Source: Dyella_B nitratireducens (GTDB taxonomy: Bacteria > Pseudomonadota > Gammaproteobacteria > Xanthomonadales > Rhodanobacteraceae). Taken from it: a stretch of DNA of 64,000 bases. Position numbers and translations under genes: made by a program. Location of the stretch: the NCBI RefSeq assembly GCF_049532905.1, contig NZ_CP064032.1, forward strand, positions 1,736,001-1,800,000, given 5' to 3'. Positions within the stretch are counted from its first letter, which is position 1, and each line of letters starts with the position of its first letter. This document shows positions 44,473-52,914 of the stretch, one piece after another. The notes below the pieces were generated by a model. The model was given only the letters and a program-made list of their open reading frames with translations. It ran no database searches and was not told where the DNA came from.

Positions 44473-45774
44473 ATGAACATGTTCAAGCAGCTGCGCAATC
44501 TCTGGATACCGTGCGCTTCGATGTTTGCTCTGACTTGCTTTGGCAATGCCTTCGCCCAGGTGAGCTACCAAGTTACCGATCTGGGCGTTCCGAAGAATGA
44601 CAATTATTCGATGATCATGTCCGTCAACGATGAGGGCTGGTCGGAGATCATGGCTGGAAACTTTCTGCCGGGGCAGGGCGATTCGTTATCCGGGGTACCT
44701 TTAAACGGACGCGCCCTGATAAACGTCGACGGATATTATGTCGACCTCGGCACGCTCGGAGGACCGAACAGCTGGATGAACTTTGGCGAGATCAACGACC
44801 TCGCGCAGGTAGTGGGTGATTCCGAAACGGCTGTCCCAGATCCGAACGGCGAAGACATTTGCGGATTCGGCACCCACCTTACGTGTCTTCCGTTTCTTTG
44901 GCAGCCCTTTCAGATGAGCGCGCTCCCAACACTGGGCGGAAATAACGGGGAGGCGAGCGCGATTAATAACCGTGGACAAATCGTTGGCATGGCAGAAAAC
45001 GGTGCCGTGGACTCCTCATGCCAGACGGGCACCATCAATAATCGGGTTCAACTGCCGGTGTTGTGGGAAAACGGCAACGCCCACGCGCTTCCTACGGTAG
45101 ATCATGATCCAGACGGGTTCGCATTTTGGATCAACGATCGTGGTCAGGCCGTCGGCTACTCGGGAAACTGCAGCGGACCCATTCACGGCATATTGTGGGA
45201 AAACCGCACTGCGTCTGCGCTTCCTGATCTCGGAACCGGCGGCTTCGGTGAGAACATCAACGATGAAGGCCAAATTGTTGGAACCGTCGGTAGTGCTGAC
45301 GGAACGACCCAAACTGGCGCGATTTGGCAGATTGTCAAAGGCACAAGCACCACCAAACTCGCCACAGTGCTCGGGCTGCTGCCGGGAGATGCTGCTGGCA
45401 TAGCTTTCGGCAACAACAACCAGGGCCAAGTAGTAGGGGGTGAGTGGAACTCCAACCTCTACTGGTCGCATGCCTTCATCTGGCAGAACGGCGTGATGAC
45501 CGACCTCAACACGCTGTTCCCCGCCAGTTCCAGCCTGTTCGCGACCTTCGCCGCCAAGATCAATAGCCGCGGACAAATCGGAGGCATGGCAATCGTATGC
45601 AGCGGGTCGCACCAGGGCGAGATGCACGCCTTTCTAGCAACCCCTGTGAAGCAAAGCGCAGGTGAATCGATTGCACAGGCCGCGCCTAATTGCCTGGAAT
45701 CCAATTTCCCCGCAGCGGACGCAGTCAATCGACTTTTGAAGAAATCCAGACCCGGCGGCCAATTCGTGCGTTAA
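44473..45774 (+). CDS. Secreted HAF-repeat protein
   Basis: 433 residues from the ATG after GGAGG. A signal peptide ends at GNAFAQ. The mature protein is a series of ~40-55-residue repeats typical of the extracellular HAF family (LGTLGG-x-N-S, AINNRGQIVG, ALPDLG, GFGENINDEGQIVG), expected to form a beta-propeller-like fold. The function of the family is unknown. It is divergent from the HxlR regulator. Confidence 0.88.
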   Translation: MNMFKQLRNLWIPCASMFALTCFGNAFAQVSYQVTDLGVPKNDNYSMIMSVNDEGWSEIMAGNFLPGQGDSLSGVPLNGRALINVDGYYVDLGTLGGPNSWMNFGEINDLAQVVGDSETAVPDPNGEDICGFGTHLTCLPFLWQPFQMSALPTLGGNNGEASAINNRGQIVGMAENGAVDSSCQTGTINNRVQLPVLWENGNAHALPTVDHDPDGFAFWINDRGQAVGYSGNCSGPIHGILWENRTASALPDLGTGGFGENINDEGQIVGTVGSADGTTQTGAIWQIVKGTSTTKLATVLGLLPGDAAGIAFGNNNQGQVVGGEWNSNLYWSHAFIWQNGVMTDLNTLFPASSSLFATFAAKINSRGQIGGMAIVCSGSHQGEMHAFLATPVKQSAGESIAQAAPNCLESNFPAADAVNRLLKKSRPGGQFVR

Positions 45775-45950
45775 AGAGCGTTTTCGAAGCGACATTGAAC
45801 CACGTCGGAAATCTCGGAGGCTGCTTGGTGTGAGTCACCCGGCAATAGGGAGCATGGTGTGGTGTTGACAGTAAGCCGCTTCGGCTTCGACGGGTGGGAC
45901 ATGCCCGATCGGCGCCAGCAGCAAATAAGCCGCCTTATTTTCATCCTCCG

Positions 45951-46031
45951 ACGCTGAGGTTTCCCCACGTTTTTCGAGCTGCTCAAGGAAGGGCTTTTTC
46001 GTGGCCAATACTTGGCATTTTTACCTCAGCG
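45951..46031. repeat. Inverted copy of the 17,410-17,489 repeat
   Basis: Reads CTTTTTCGTGGCCAATACTT and related flanks, the reverse complement of the stretch after the chitinase. A short further piece (AACGTGGGGATACCTCAG) recurs at 46,160-46,177. Confidence 0.75.
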
Positions 46032-46110
46032 TCATTCCGGCGAAGGCCGGAATCCATGGTGAATGCGAAGCATGGATTCCGGCCTTCGCCGGAATGACGC
46101 CGAGGTAATT
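46021..46110. repeat. Paired REP palindrome, family 2
   Basis: TTACCTCAGCGTCATTCCGG and the inverted CCGGAATGACGCCGAGGTAA bound a 90-bp element with GGCCGGAATCCATG / CATGGATTCCGGCC inner arms. It is the most symmetric copy in the window. Confidence 0.88.
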
Positions 46111-46244
46111 TAATAAGCCTTGGCTAGCTTGCTGATTTTGTTCAGATCATCAAGCAGAAAACGTGGGGATACCTCAGCCTCCGGCGTAGTTCAAGCCGGA
46201 GGATCAGGAGTGCAAGTCCGGAACACGCCACCGTTACCGCGCGG

Positions 46245-46275
46245 GCAGGGCGATTAGGGACTGTTATCGCGATAG
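46245..46275 (+). repeat. Short GCGATTAG/TTATCG/GGGTAG-type element
   Basis: GCAGGGCGATTAGGGACTG is followed by TTATCGCGATAG. The right GGGTAG part is diverged here. See the related copies at 49,456, 50,885, 53,889 and 54,955. Confidence 0.65.
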
Positions 46276-46330
46276 AGATGGATGAGCGTTTCTCAACAGT
46301 CCGCTACGCGTTTAGTCTCGAGGTTCGGGT

Positions 46331-46918
46331 TCACTTGACCCGACGCACATCCTGTATCCAGTTGGTTTCCCAAGTTCTGCCGTCATCACCAGAGTAGGCC
46401 TGCTCCCAATGCGCAGTGTTGGGAGTGATCTGCGACCAAGTGAAGCGCACCTTGATCGGTTTGCCGCGCAGTGTATCGCTGGCGTAGAAGGTACCGATGC
46501 CGTGCACGAAACGACCCTTGACCGGTGGGTCGAGTGCGCCATGGGGGTTGCGGCCGTCAATCCACCAGATGGCCCACAATCCAGTCTTCGGATCGTAAGC
46601 ACGCGGCGCTACGCCACGGTAGATGCCTTCCGGTGTATCAAACTCGGTATCGTCGACATTCGCCAATCCACCCATAAGACTGAACGAGCGAATCGTGCCG
46701 TCGAATTCCTCCCAGTCGTGACTGCCAACAAGACGATATTTCAGTCGTCGACTGTGCGTGCGCCAACTGCCGATGAAAAAGTCGAAATCGTGTACGCCAG
46801 AAAGATTAGGTGTCTGCTGCGGTTTCGGCTCATCCTGCGAGGCACGGGCGGGAAGGCCGGTAGCGATGGTAGCAACCACGACCAAAGTTGCTGAAACTGC
46901 GTAACGAAGAAGGGACAT
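46331..46918 (-). CDS. Exported DUF1579-like protein
   Basis: 195 residues from the ATG after GAGGGAGG; longer in-frame start rejected. A signal peptide (SLLRYAVSATLVVVATIATG) ends near ARASQD. The mature domain begins HDFDFFIGSWRTHSRRLKYR and continues YDPKTGLWAIWWIDGRNP, the pattern of DUF1579 lipocalin-like proteins. Periplasmic; ligand unknown. It lies alone on the minus strand. Confidence 0.78.
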   Translation of the reverse strand: MSLLRYAVSATLVVVATIATGLPARASQDEPKPQQTPNLSGVHDFDFFIGSWRTHSRRLKYRLVGSHDWEEFDGTIRSFSLMGGLANVDDTEFDTPEGIYRGVAPRAYDPKTGLWAIWWIDGRNPHGALDPPVKGRFVHGIGTFYASDTLRGKPIKVRFTWSQITPNTAHWEQAYSGDDGRTWETNWIQDVRRVK

Positions 46919-47107
46919 AAGGCCTCCCTCAAGACTGTGGTGAGTGCGCGAGGGCTCCGATCTTACGCTTAGTGCTGCCGCTGTGGGTGTGTTCAAAGAA
47001 CTGCTGGGCGATATCGGCGTCGAACAGGCGCTCGCCGTTGAAAGGTGATTGGCCTGTGTTACCGGGAGTAGGATTGGCTAAGCAGACCCCAGGCAGGGAT
47101 TTTTCAT

Positions 47108-47536
47108 ATGAACGTGCGCAGCCAAATCAAGGACTATATCGCGGCCCAGCCAGAGCCAAAACAAAAAGACCTCCAAGAGCTTCATGGCCTCATTCTTGGA
47201 ATCATGCCGGACTGTAAATTGTGGTTTCTCGATGGAAAAGACGAAAGCGGCCGGGTGGTTTCCAATCCGAACATAGGTTACGGAGTGCAGGTTATTAAGT
47301 ATGCCGATGGAAAAAACAAGGATTTCTATCAGATCGGCATGAGCGCAAATACAACAGGCATATCCATCTACATCATGGGCATAAAAGACAAAAAATACTT
47401 GGCCGAGAAATTTGGAAAGAAGATCGGTCAGGCGAGCGTAACGGGGTATTGCATCAAATTCCGCACGCTAAAAAATATAGACGTTGGTGTTCTCGAAGAT
47501 GCAATGCGATATGGAATCGAACAGACACGCGTCTAA
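47108..47536 (+). CDS. DUF1801 domain protein
   Basis: 142 residues matching the DUF1801/YdhG-like fold: DLQELHGLILGIMPDCKLWF, NIGYGVQVIKYADGK, FYQIGMSANTTGISIYIMG and VLEDAMRYGIEQ. Small cytoplasmic protein of unknown function. It is followed 36 bp later by the RidA gene. Confidence 0.82.
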   Translation: MNVRSQIKDYIAAQPEPKQKDLQELHGLILGIMPDCKLWFLDGKDESGRVVSNPNIGYGVQVIKYADGKNKDFYQIGMSANTTGISIYIMGIKDKKYLAEKFGKKIGQASVTGYCIKFRTLKNIDVGVLEDAMRYGIEQTRV

Positions 47537-47572
47537 TGGATCGTTGTCAATCGCACAGAAGGTCGCAAACCC

Positions 47573-47974
47573 ATGGCGCTTGAATGCATCAACCCCAAGG
47601 ATCTACCCACTCCGCAGACGTACACTCAAGTCGTCGTCGCGACGGGTGCCAGGCTGATATTCGTAGCCGGCCAGGAGCCCGAAGACATCCACGGTAAACT
47701 CGTTGGCCAAGGCGATTTAGCAACGCAGGCTCGCCAGGTATTCGCCAACCTCGGCCGAGCTCTCGCAGCCGCCGGCGCCGCTCCCAAACACGTAGCCAAA
47801 ATTACGATCTACGTTGTCGACTACAAGCGGGACGAACACTTGCCGATCATCGAAGCGGCCAGGGTGACGCTGTTCGGGGATCACAAGCCCGTCGACACTC
47901 TAGTAGGAGTCGCAGCCCTATCACCCGACTATCTGATCGAAGTCGATGCGATGGCGGTCGTCGACGATACTTGA
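47573..47974 (+). CDS. RidA/YjgF-family protein
   Basis: 133 residues with RidA features: ARLIFVAGQEPEDIHGKLVG, TQARQVFANLGRALAAAGA, VAKITIYVVDYKRDEHLPI and a C-terminal YLIEVDAMAVVDD. RidA proteins deaminate reactive enamine/imine intermediates in the cytoplasm; the usual substrate-binding Arg in the R-x-A/C-V-x-V region is not obvious here, so it is a divergent member. Confidence 0.88.
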   Translation: MALECINPKDLPTPQTYTQVVVATGARLIFVAGQEPEDIHGKLVGQGDLATQARQVFANLGRALAAAGAAPKHVAKITIYVVDYKRDEHLPIIEAARVTLFGDHKPVDTLVGVAALSPDYLIEVDAMAVVDDT

Positions 47975-48014
47975 GAACAACCCAGCTGCAGCAACTGCAA
48001 TGTTAGTTAAAAAA

Positions 48015-48038
48015 ATGGGAGGCCTGATGGCCTCCCAT
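48015..48038 (-). terminator. Strong hairpin, T-tract on the minus strand
   Basis: ATGGGAGGCC pairs with GGCCTCCCAT around TGAT. The run of A's lies on its left, so it reads as a Rho-independent terminator for minus-strand transcription, although it sits just downstream of the plus-strand RidA gene. On the plus strand only TCTG follows. It may act in both directions or be misplaced by rearrangement. Confidence 0.65.
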
Positions 48039-48258
48039 TCTGTGCGACCTTGCAACTGACTCGGCTGCATTTCGATAACAACAGATTTGTTAAATTGGGG
48101 AGCCATCCGTTCCTTTTTACTCATAAGGGACCGCTACGCCTATGCGTTAGTAAGGAATCGTTCAAGGCGCATTCTCCCTTGGCATACGTGGATGGCGTCC
48201 TAGGCTCCATATCAGTCCTTTGGCCCGCAACTTCACATGAGAATCAGGAGAAAATCTT

Positions 48259-49158
48259 ATGATTAAGGTATCTCGGTTCATCGCAATGTGTACGATCGGT
48301 GCGGCCGTTGCAGTGCCGTCGTTCGCGTGGGCGCAGACCTATACGTCGGTCCATTATCCTGGCGCCGTACTCACTGAACTTGTTGGCGGCCCCAATCCCC
48401 AGGGTACGAGCGTCGGCGGTTACACCCTCACGGCAGGCGGAGCCTTGCACGGTTTTACGCTAACGGGAGGGGAATTTACGCCGTTCGACCCCCCGGGCTC
48501 CACGTTTACGACTGCCAACTTTATCGATCCGCAGGGAGATATTGTGGGCGCCTACGTCGACGTGGGTGGCGTCAGCCACGGTTTCATTTTACGCGATGGG
48601 TCTTACACAACGGTTGACTACCCAGGTGCGGCTGGCACAGAGCTCAGTAGCATTAACCCTTCAGGTGAATTGTCAGGCGCCACCTGTTCTGACGCTGCCT
48701 GCGGCGTCACAGGCAATGCCAACGTTACTCACAGTTTTCTGTTGTCCAAAAAGGGCGTCTTCTCGGCGACCTTCGACCCACCCGGTGCGGCCAGTAGTAC
48801 CGCCAGCGTGGTGATCCCATCTGGCGCAGTCGTTGGTGCTTACACACGCCTAAGTGGAACGACATGTTCCACACAGTGCCAAGGGTACCTGCTGTTCCAC
48901 GGATCGTATGCCACCATCAACTATCCAGGCGCCGCGTTTACGTTTGCTGGCGGTGCCAACGCTCCGGGTGACGTGGTGGGGGTTTACACCGATGCTTCGG
49001 GCGTCAGTCACGGTTTTCTGTTTAATGGCGCTTACACGTCGTTCGACTACCCGGGAGCGAGCTTCACTGAGGCAACAGGGATCAACCCTGGCGGTGTCAT
49101 CGTGGGTCTCTATGTTAACTCCGCGGGCGTCGTGAACGGATTCGTGCGGACGCCATAG
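48259..49158 (+). CDS. Secreted repeat protein, HAF-like
   Basis: 299 residues from an ATG after CAGGAGA. A signal peptide (RFIAMCTIGAAVAVPSFAWA) ends AWAQ. The mature part repeats a ~50-residue unit: YPGA...TEL/FTFA-GGANAPGDVVGVYTD-GVSHGFL, with at least five copies (YTSVHYPGA, YTTVDYPGA, YATINYPGA, YTSFDYPGA). This is the HAF type seen also at 44,473 but more regular. Extracellular; function unknown. Confidence 0.82.
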   Translation: MIKVSRFIAMCTIGAAVAVPSFAWAQTYTSVHYPGAVLTELVGGPNPQGTSVGGYTLTAGGALHGFTLTGGEFTPFDPPGSTFTTANFIDPQGDIVGAYVDVGGVSHGFILRDGSYTTVDYPGAAGTELSSINPSGELSGATCSDAACGVTGNANVTHSFLLSKKGVFSATFDPPGAASSTASVVIPSGAVVGAYTRLSGTTCSTQCQGYLLFHGSYATINYPGAAFTFAGGANAPGDVVGVYTDASGVSHGFLFNGAYTSFDYPGASFTEATGINPGGVIVGLYVNSAGVVNGFVRTP

Positions 49159-49198
49159 CGACACGAGTGCTAGGCCTCAGGCCGCATTTTGTAATCAG

Positions 49199-49226
49199 CC
49201 CACGCCGCCTTATCTGGCGGCGTGGG
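49199..49226 (+). terminator. Hairpin after repeat protein gene
   Basis: CCCACGCCGCC pairs perfectly with GGCGGCGTGGG around TTATCT, 40 bp after the stop. There is no T-tract, but position suits termination. Confidence 0.6.
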
Positions 49227-49393
49227 AATCGTGCGTTTCCGGAGCCAGTAAGCGTTCGTGTTCGAAGCCGCAGGTGAAGCTATGGCGTCCCTGACTCAAC
49301 GCTTCCGCTTCTTTGCGTAAGTCGCCGACAGCGATGCCACCGAGAAGTCGCTCTGCAACTGGCGGATACGCTTATCCTGCTGTGATTCAAAGT
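49210..49393 (-). pseudogene. Possible frameshifted small gene remnant
   Basis: On the minus strand an ATG-started frame (MNFESQQDKRIRQLQSDFS) shifts once to a second frame reading LLGGIAVGDLRKEAEALSQG and SFTCGFEHERLLAPETHDSH before a TAA inside the hairpin at 49,210. Together they look like one small protein broken by a one-base change. No family is recognised. Confidence 0.3.
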
Positions 49394-49918
49394 TCATGCG
49401 CGCGTTCCTTGATGAAAGAGCGACGCGTTGAAAACGCCTGATAACTATCCCTTATCGTGATTAGAGCAGGTTATCGAGGGTAGGGTGGGCTCCTGCTTTC
49501 GTCTCCAGCTGCCATTGCCCGACTAAAGGGAGCAAGCTGAGGTTATCGCTCCACACATTTATGGGCACACTCGTTTACGAGTGATCGGGACACTTGAATC
49601 TGCCAAGTATGAAGGCTGGGGGATTTGCTCTCGCGGCCTATGATTCCTGATCGCAAATTAAAACGAATGGCCGAATGCGTTGCACATTAAACTTCGTTAC
49701 AACCGTTTATTCGAGGAACCTTGGTCAACACGGCAGGTCTACAGGGCTGGCTGCAATACACGCGTGGAAATTAGCGTTAGTGTTGTATGAGCAATTAGCT
49801 TGAATGAGGCGGGGTTATCGAAGCGCCCGGACAGGATCGCGATCAAGTACATGCGCAGGACGCCGCGCGTTGCAAGATTGATACGTATAAAAATCAGCCC
49901 CCCAGGCCCACGCAGTCC
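49394..49918. other. Intergenic region with short element
   Basis: About 525 bp without a gene apart from the short element at 49,456-49,485. The frame of the next gene is open back to 49,808 but has no better start codon. Confidence 0.35.
49456..49485 (+). repeat. Short GCGATTAG/TTATCG/GGGTAG element
   Basis: CGTGATTAGAGCAGGTTATC then GAGGGTAGGG; the first base of the consensus is changed. It lies between the HAF-like gene and the proline-rich membrane-anchored gene. Confidence 0.65.
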
Positions 49919-50821
49919 TTGAGTCCGCGGGGGCGGGTGCTGGTGCTTGCCGTAGTGCTGGCTCTACACGCGCTTTTCGCCCTGATGCTCTGGAACGCGA
50001 TGCGACCGCCCTCTGGGGATAGCGAGCAGCCGCTAAGGGTGCGTTTGATCGACGTAGCAACACCAGCAAAACAGTTGCCATCGCCCACGGTACCCGTCAT
50101 GGTGTCGCTAGCATCGGCGCCGCCAGTGAAACCCAAGCCAACTGAAAAGCCGCATAAAACGTTGACCAACGTCTCGGCTACAACGCCCGCGCCAACACCA
50201 GCCCCGCCTGGCAACCAACCGGATGCCAGCCAGATATTTTCCGCCGACGGCTCGATCCGCCTGCCGCCCGAACATATCCAGTACTCGGCCAATACACCAT
50301 CCGAGGTAAAGACGAGCAAGCCCAAGGACGACCGCCAGATCATGGAGCATACCGACTTCACGCATTACCAGCCGACGCGCTTCAACAAGTATTTCCCGCC
50401 GCCGAACGAAACCCTTGGTGGCGCGGTAGGCCGGCATATCGACAATGTGATCAAGGAAATAGCTAAGACCATGTGCGACCCGGAAAAGCGCAGCACCGCT
50501 ACTAACCTGCTGTGTGGCGCGCCGCCGATCCCACCTGACCCGAAGGACACCGACGAGCGGCTCAATCTGCCACCACCGGCGTTGGCTGGAGGCGGCACGC
50601 CAGCCAAGCCGGTATCACTTCTGACCTGCATCGATGAGTACGGCCAAGGCAAGGGCCTGTCGCAAGGCTGTCCGGTCAATACGCCTGAAATTATTTTCCA
50701 GGCTCAAATGCGCGAGTGCATCGATCTCTATCGGGCTGGCAAGCGCCTCAAGAGCTGGTGTCCAACCGATACTCCCAAGCGTGCTGCGGCGGAGGCGCCG
50801 GCAAGCACCGATTTGCATTGA
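49919..50821 (+). CDS. Single-pass membrane protein with proline-rich region
   Basis: 300 residues from a TTG; the frame is open ~37 codons further upstream, so the exact start is uncertain. One N-terminal helix (VLVLAVVLALHALFALMLW) anchors it, followed by a TonB-like Pro/Lys/Thr-rich stretch (PVKPKPTEKPHK) and a C-terminal Cys-containing domain with two related segments (LLTCIDEYGQGKGLSQGCPV and MRECIDLYRAGKRLKSWCPT). The duplicated Cys-x-D-x-Y-x-x-G-K motif may form disulphides in the periplasm. No TonB C-terminal domain is recognised. Confidence 0.65.
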   Translation: MSPRGRVLVLAVVLALHALFALMLWNAMRPPSGDSEQPLRVRLIDVATPAKQLPSPTVPVMVSLASAPPVKPKPTEKPHKTLTNVSATTPAPTPAPPGNQPDASQIFSADGSIRLPPEHIQYSANTPSEVKTSKPKDDRQIMEHTDFTHYQPTRFNKYFPPPNETLGGAVGRHIDNVIKEIAKTMCDPEKRSTATNLLCGAPPIPPDPKDTDERLNLPPPALAGGGTPAKPVSLLTCIDEYGQGKGLSQGCPVNTPEIIFQAQMRECIDLYRAGKRLKSWCPTDTPKRAAAEAPASTDLH

Positions 50822-50884
50822 TAACCCGGAAGCTCGGAATGCAAGAGTGAGGCTCCCGCTCCCGACCTGTAGCCAGTGTCAGGG

Positions 50885-50917
50885 CAGGGCGATTAGCCCG
50901 TGTTATCGAGGGTAGGG
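50885..50917 (+). repeat. Short GCGATTAG/TTATCG/GGGTAG element
   Basis: GCAGGGCGATTAGCCCGTG, then TTATCGAGGGTAGGG; a near-consensus copy about 65 bp after the previous stop. Confidence 0.7.
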
Positions 50918-51100
50918 AAGGGCTTTTGCTGGCCTAACGATTAAGGCGCGCCATCGAGTTGTCGCCTCGAACTTGACAGCAACTGGGTACTTGCGGAGAC
51001 TCGCCTTGCTTCCAGGCGCGGCTGTCGCACGGAAAGCAACCCAATAGGCCCCCGTGCCTGCTCGTTCAGACGGGGGCGTTTTACACGGCGAGGCGCCGGC

Positions 51101-52606
51101 ATGCTGCTCGTGTTGCAAGTGCCGATTGCTGACTTGCGGTCGTTTCAGACCGCGACTGCAGGCGTCGTTGGACCGGGATGGCGACTCCCACCCGATCCGC
51201 AGCGCTGCGGTTTTCTGCGGGGTCTCGGTGGCGTACGCCGCCGACGCAACCAAGGTGCAGGACGTGTGGACCAATGGGCAAGCGCTGCATGGTTCGTCGA
51301 AGCGCGCTCGGTCTTCAAGGCCACCTTCGCCACGGGCGAACCGGGCGTCCACTTTCCGCGTACGACGGCCGCGTCAGAGAAACCGTTCGGCATCGAACGC
51401 GTCTTCCGCCGCATTTACAGCGATGGTGGGGCGCTTTGGCATGTGCAACTGGGCGTGCAACTCAGCCTGACATTTCCGCAAACGCAGACCATGTTCCGTG
51501 CGCTGGTGGACGATGTACTGGATCTTCAGGTGCAGTTGCCTCCGTCGACAGCTGATGCATCTGCGTCTCCGCCGGCACCGTTTTTGAAGCAACGCAAGGC
51601 TGTTGTCCAACGTGTCGCAAATGCGACTACCTCGCGACGCCAACCGCCCGCTAGTGCAGGTATCCTCCTGTCGGGTAAGCCCTTGCTGTACATCGAAACG
51701 GATGGACGTTACAAGTTCGCCGACACTGATCCGTCGGAGTATCTGAACATCACCCAGCCGCTCGATGAAACGGGAACGATCAAGGGCGCGCCGCTCCAGT
51801 TGCACGTGGATCTGCTGCGCCGACACAAGCCCGACGAATGCCTGTTGCTCTGGCTCGAATCAGGCGCTGCGCGTGGACGCGACACGCGCAACCAATTGCG
51901 CACGAACCTGTTGTGCTTGCACGCGGAGCTGGAAGTACTCAAATTGGTTCTGCGCAAGACCGATTCACTGCAGAGCGTAAATGCTGCCTTCGAACGCTAT
52001 CTCGCGCACGCGTACAACGTGATGAATCGCGCCCAATGGCTCGGCAACGATCAACAAGTCCTGCGGAACGCGCTGGTTGCCTACGACAAACTCACCGGCG
52101 ATGAAGCCGCCGCCGTGCGAGAGCTGCTAGATGATCGCAAGCAGACCCTCACGCGCACGCTAGAAACCATGCGGGCCATAGGCGTAAGCAACCTAACACC
52201 GAATTTCTATATCGCGAAGGCGGACATCAATATCGGCAACGGAGGCGTCATGAACTCTCAAATGAACATCGGCGGAAACGTATATGGCAACGTTAACTAC
52301 AACGCCACGATCAACGGCTCACAAAACGTCGTAAACAATATCTCGTCGCCGGACTTGAAGGCCGCACTGGAGCAATTATTGGCAGCAAGCGGCAAATTAG
52401 CGGACGCATTGCCGGCGGCTGAGCGGGGCAGGGTCGCGGCGTTGACCAAGGAAGTCGTCGACGAAGCCACCGCGCCTGCACCTGACAAAGTGAAGTTGCA
52501 AATCAGCAAGGACGGGCTAATCGAAGCTGCGAAAGCCGTTGCTGGCATGGCGCCTTCAATCGCGACTGCTGTGGGTGCCGTATTAGGGATCCTAGGCTTC
52601 GTTTAG
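51101..52606 (+). CDS. Hypothetical protein with asparagine-rich beta strip
   Basis: About 501 residues; the start is uncertain because the first ~75 codons read unlike the rest and lack a ribosome binding site. The body (about residues 180-380) is mixed with IETDGRYKFADTDPSEYLNI and helical stretches. Residues ~375-420 form an Asn/Gly-rich repeat (NIGNGGVMNSQMNIGG, NVYGNVNYNATINGSQ) like a small beta-solenoid. The C-terminus is a hydrophobic helix pair (AAKAVAGMAPSIATAVGAVL) ending GILGFV. The layout resembles effector-type proteins with a membrane-active tail, but no family is identified. Confidence 0.6.
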   Translation: MLLVLQVPIADLRSFQTATAGVVGPGWRLPPDPQRCGFLRGLGGVRRRRNQGAGRVDQWASAAWFVEARSVFKATFATGEPGVHFPRTTAASEKPFGIERVFRRIYSDGGALWHVQLGVQLSLTFPQTQTMFRALVDDVLDLQVQLPPSTADASASPPAPFLKQRKAVVQRVANATTSRRQPPASAGILLSGKPLLYIETDGRYKFADTDPSEYLNITQPLDETGTIKGAPLQLHVDLLRRHKPDECLLLWLESGAARGRDTRNQLRTNLLCLHAELEVLKLVLRKTDSLQSVNAAFERYLAHAYNVMNRAQWLGNDQQVLRNALVAYDKLTGDEAAAVRELLDDRKQTLTRTLETMRAIGVSNLTPNFYIAKADINIGNGGVMNSQMNIGGNVYGNVNYNATINGSQNVVNNISSPDLKAALEQLLAASGKLADALPAAERGRVAALTKEVVDEATAPAPDKVKLQISKDGLIEAAKAVAGMAPSIATAVGAVLGILGFV

Positions 52607-52914
52607 GTCAGCACCTCTATGCGCAGGTCCAGCGATAGCGAAGCTGGTCTGCCTTACTTTTACGTCAGCCTGTGCTGCATGTTGTGCGCACTTGTCCATA
52701 AGGTGTCCGCACCACCGGGTACGTGGACGAACGGCGTGCTGCGAACTGCTTCATGCTGGTAATGCAGCTTGCCCGCTTCCGCACTTGATACAAGACAAGT
52801 GAAGCATTGCCGGACTTCACAAAGGTCGCTGACGCCATACTGAAGCGAGTTAAATCATGACCGAACCTGTGTACGGCCCGTCTCCTTCAACTACGAAAAA
52901 TAGGATGGTCGATC
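52607..52914. other. Intergenic region, no gene seen
   Basis: About 308 bp upstream of the peroxidase gene. No repeat or RNA is recognised. Confidence 0.3.

Larger units (their letters stand above)
45775..46330. other. Intergenic repeat cluster
   Basis: About 555 bp made largely of repeats: the inverted copy of the 17,410 repeat, a family-2 REP pair, a CCTCCGGC/GCCGGAGG hairpin (46,178-46,202), and a copy of the short GCGATTAG element. No gene is seen. Confidence 0.5.

Noticed and set aside
50930..50950. GGCCTAACGATTAAGGC as attC core
   Set aside because: No paired core within 50-140 bp and no hairpin.
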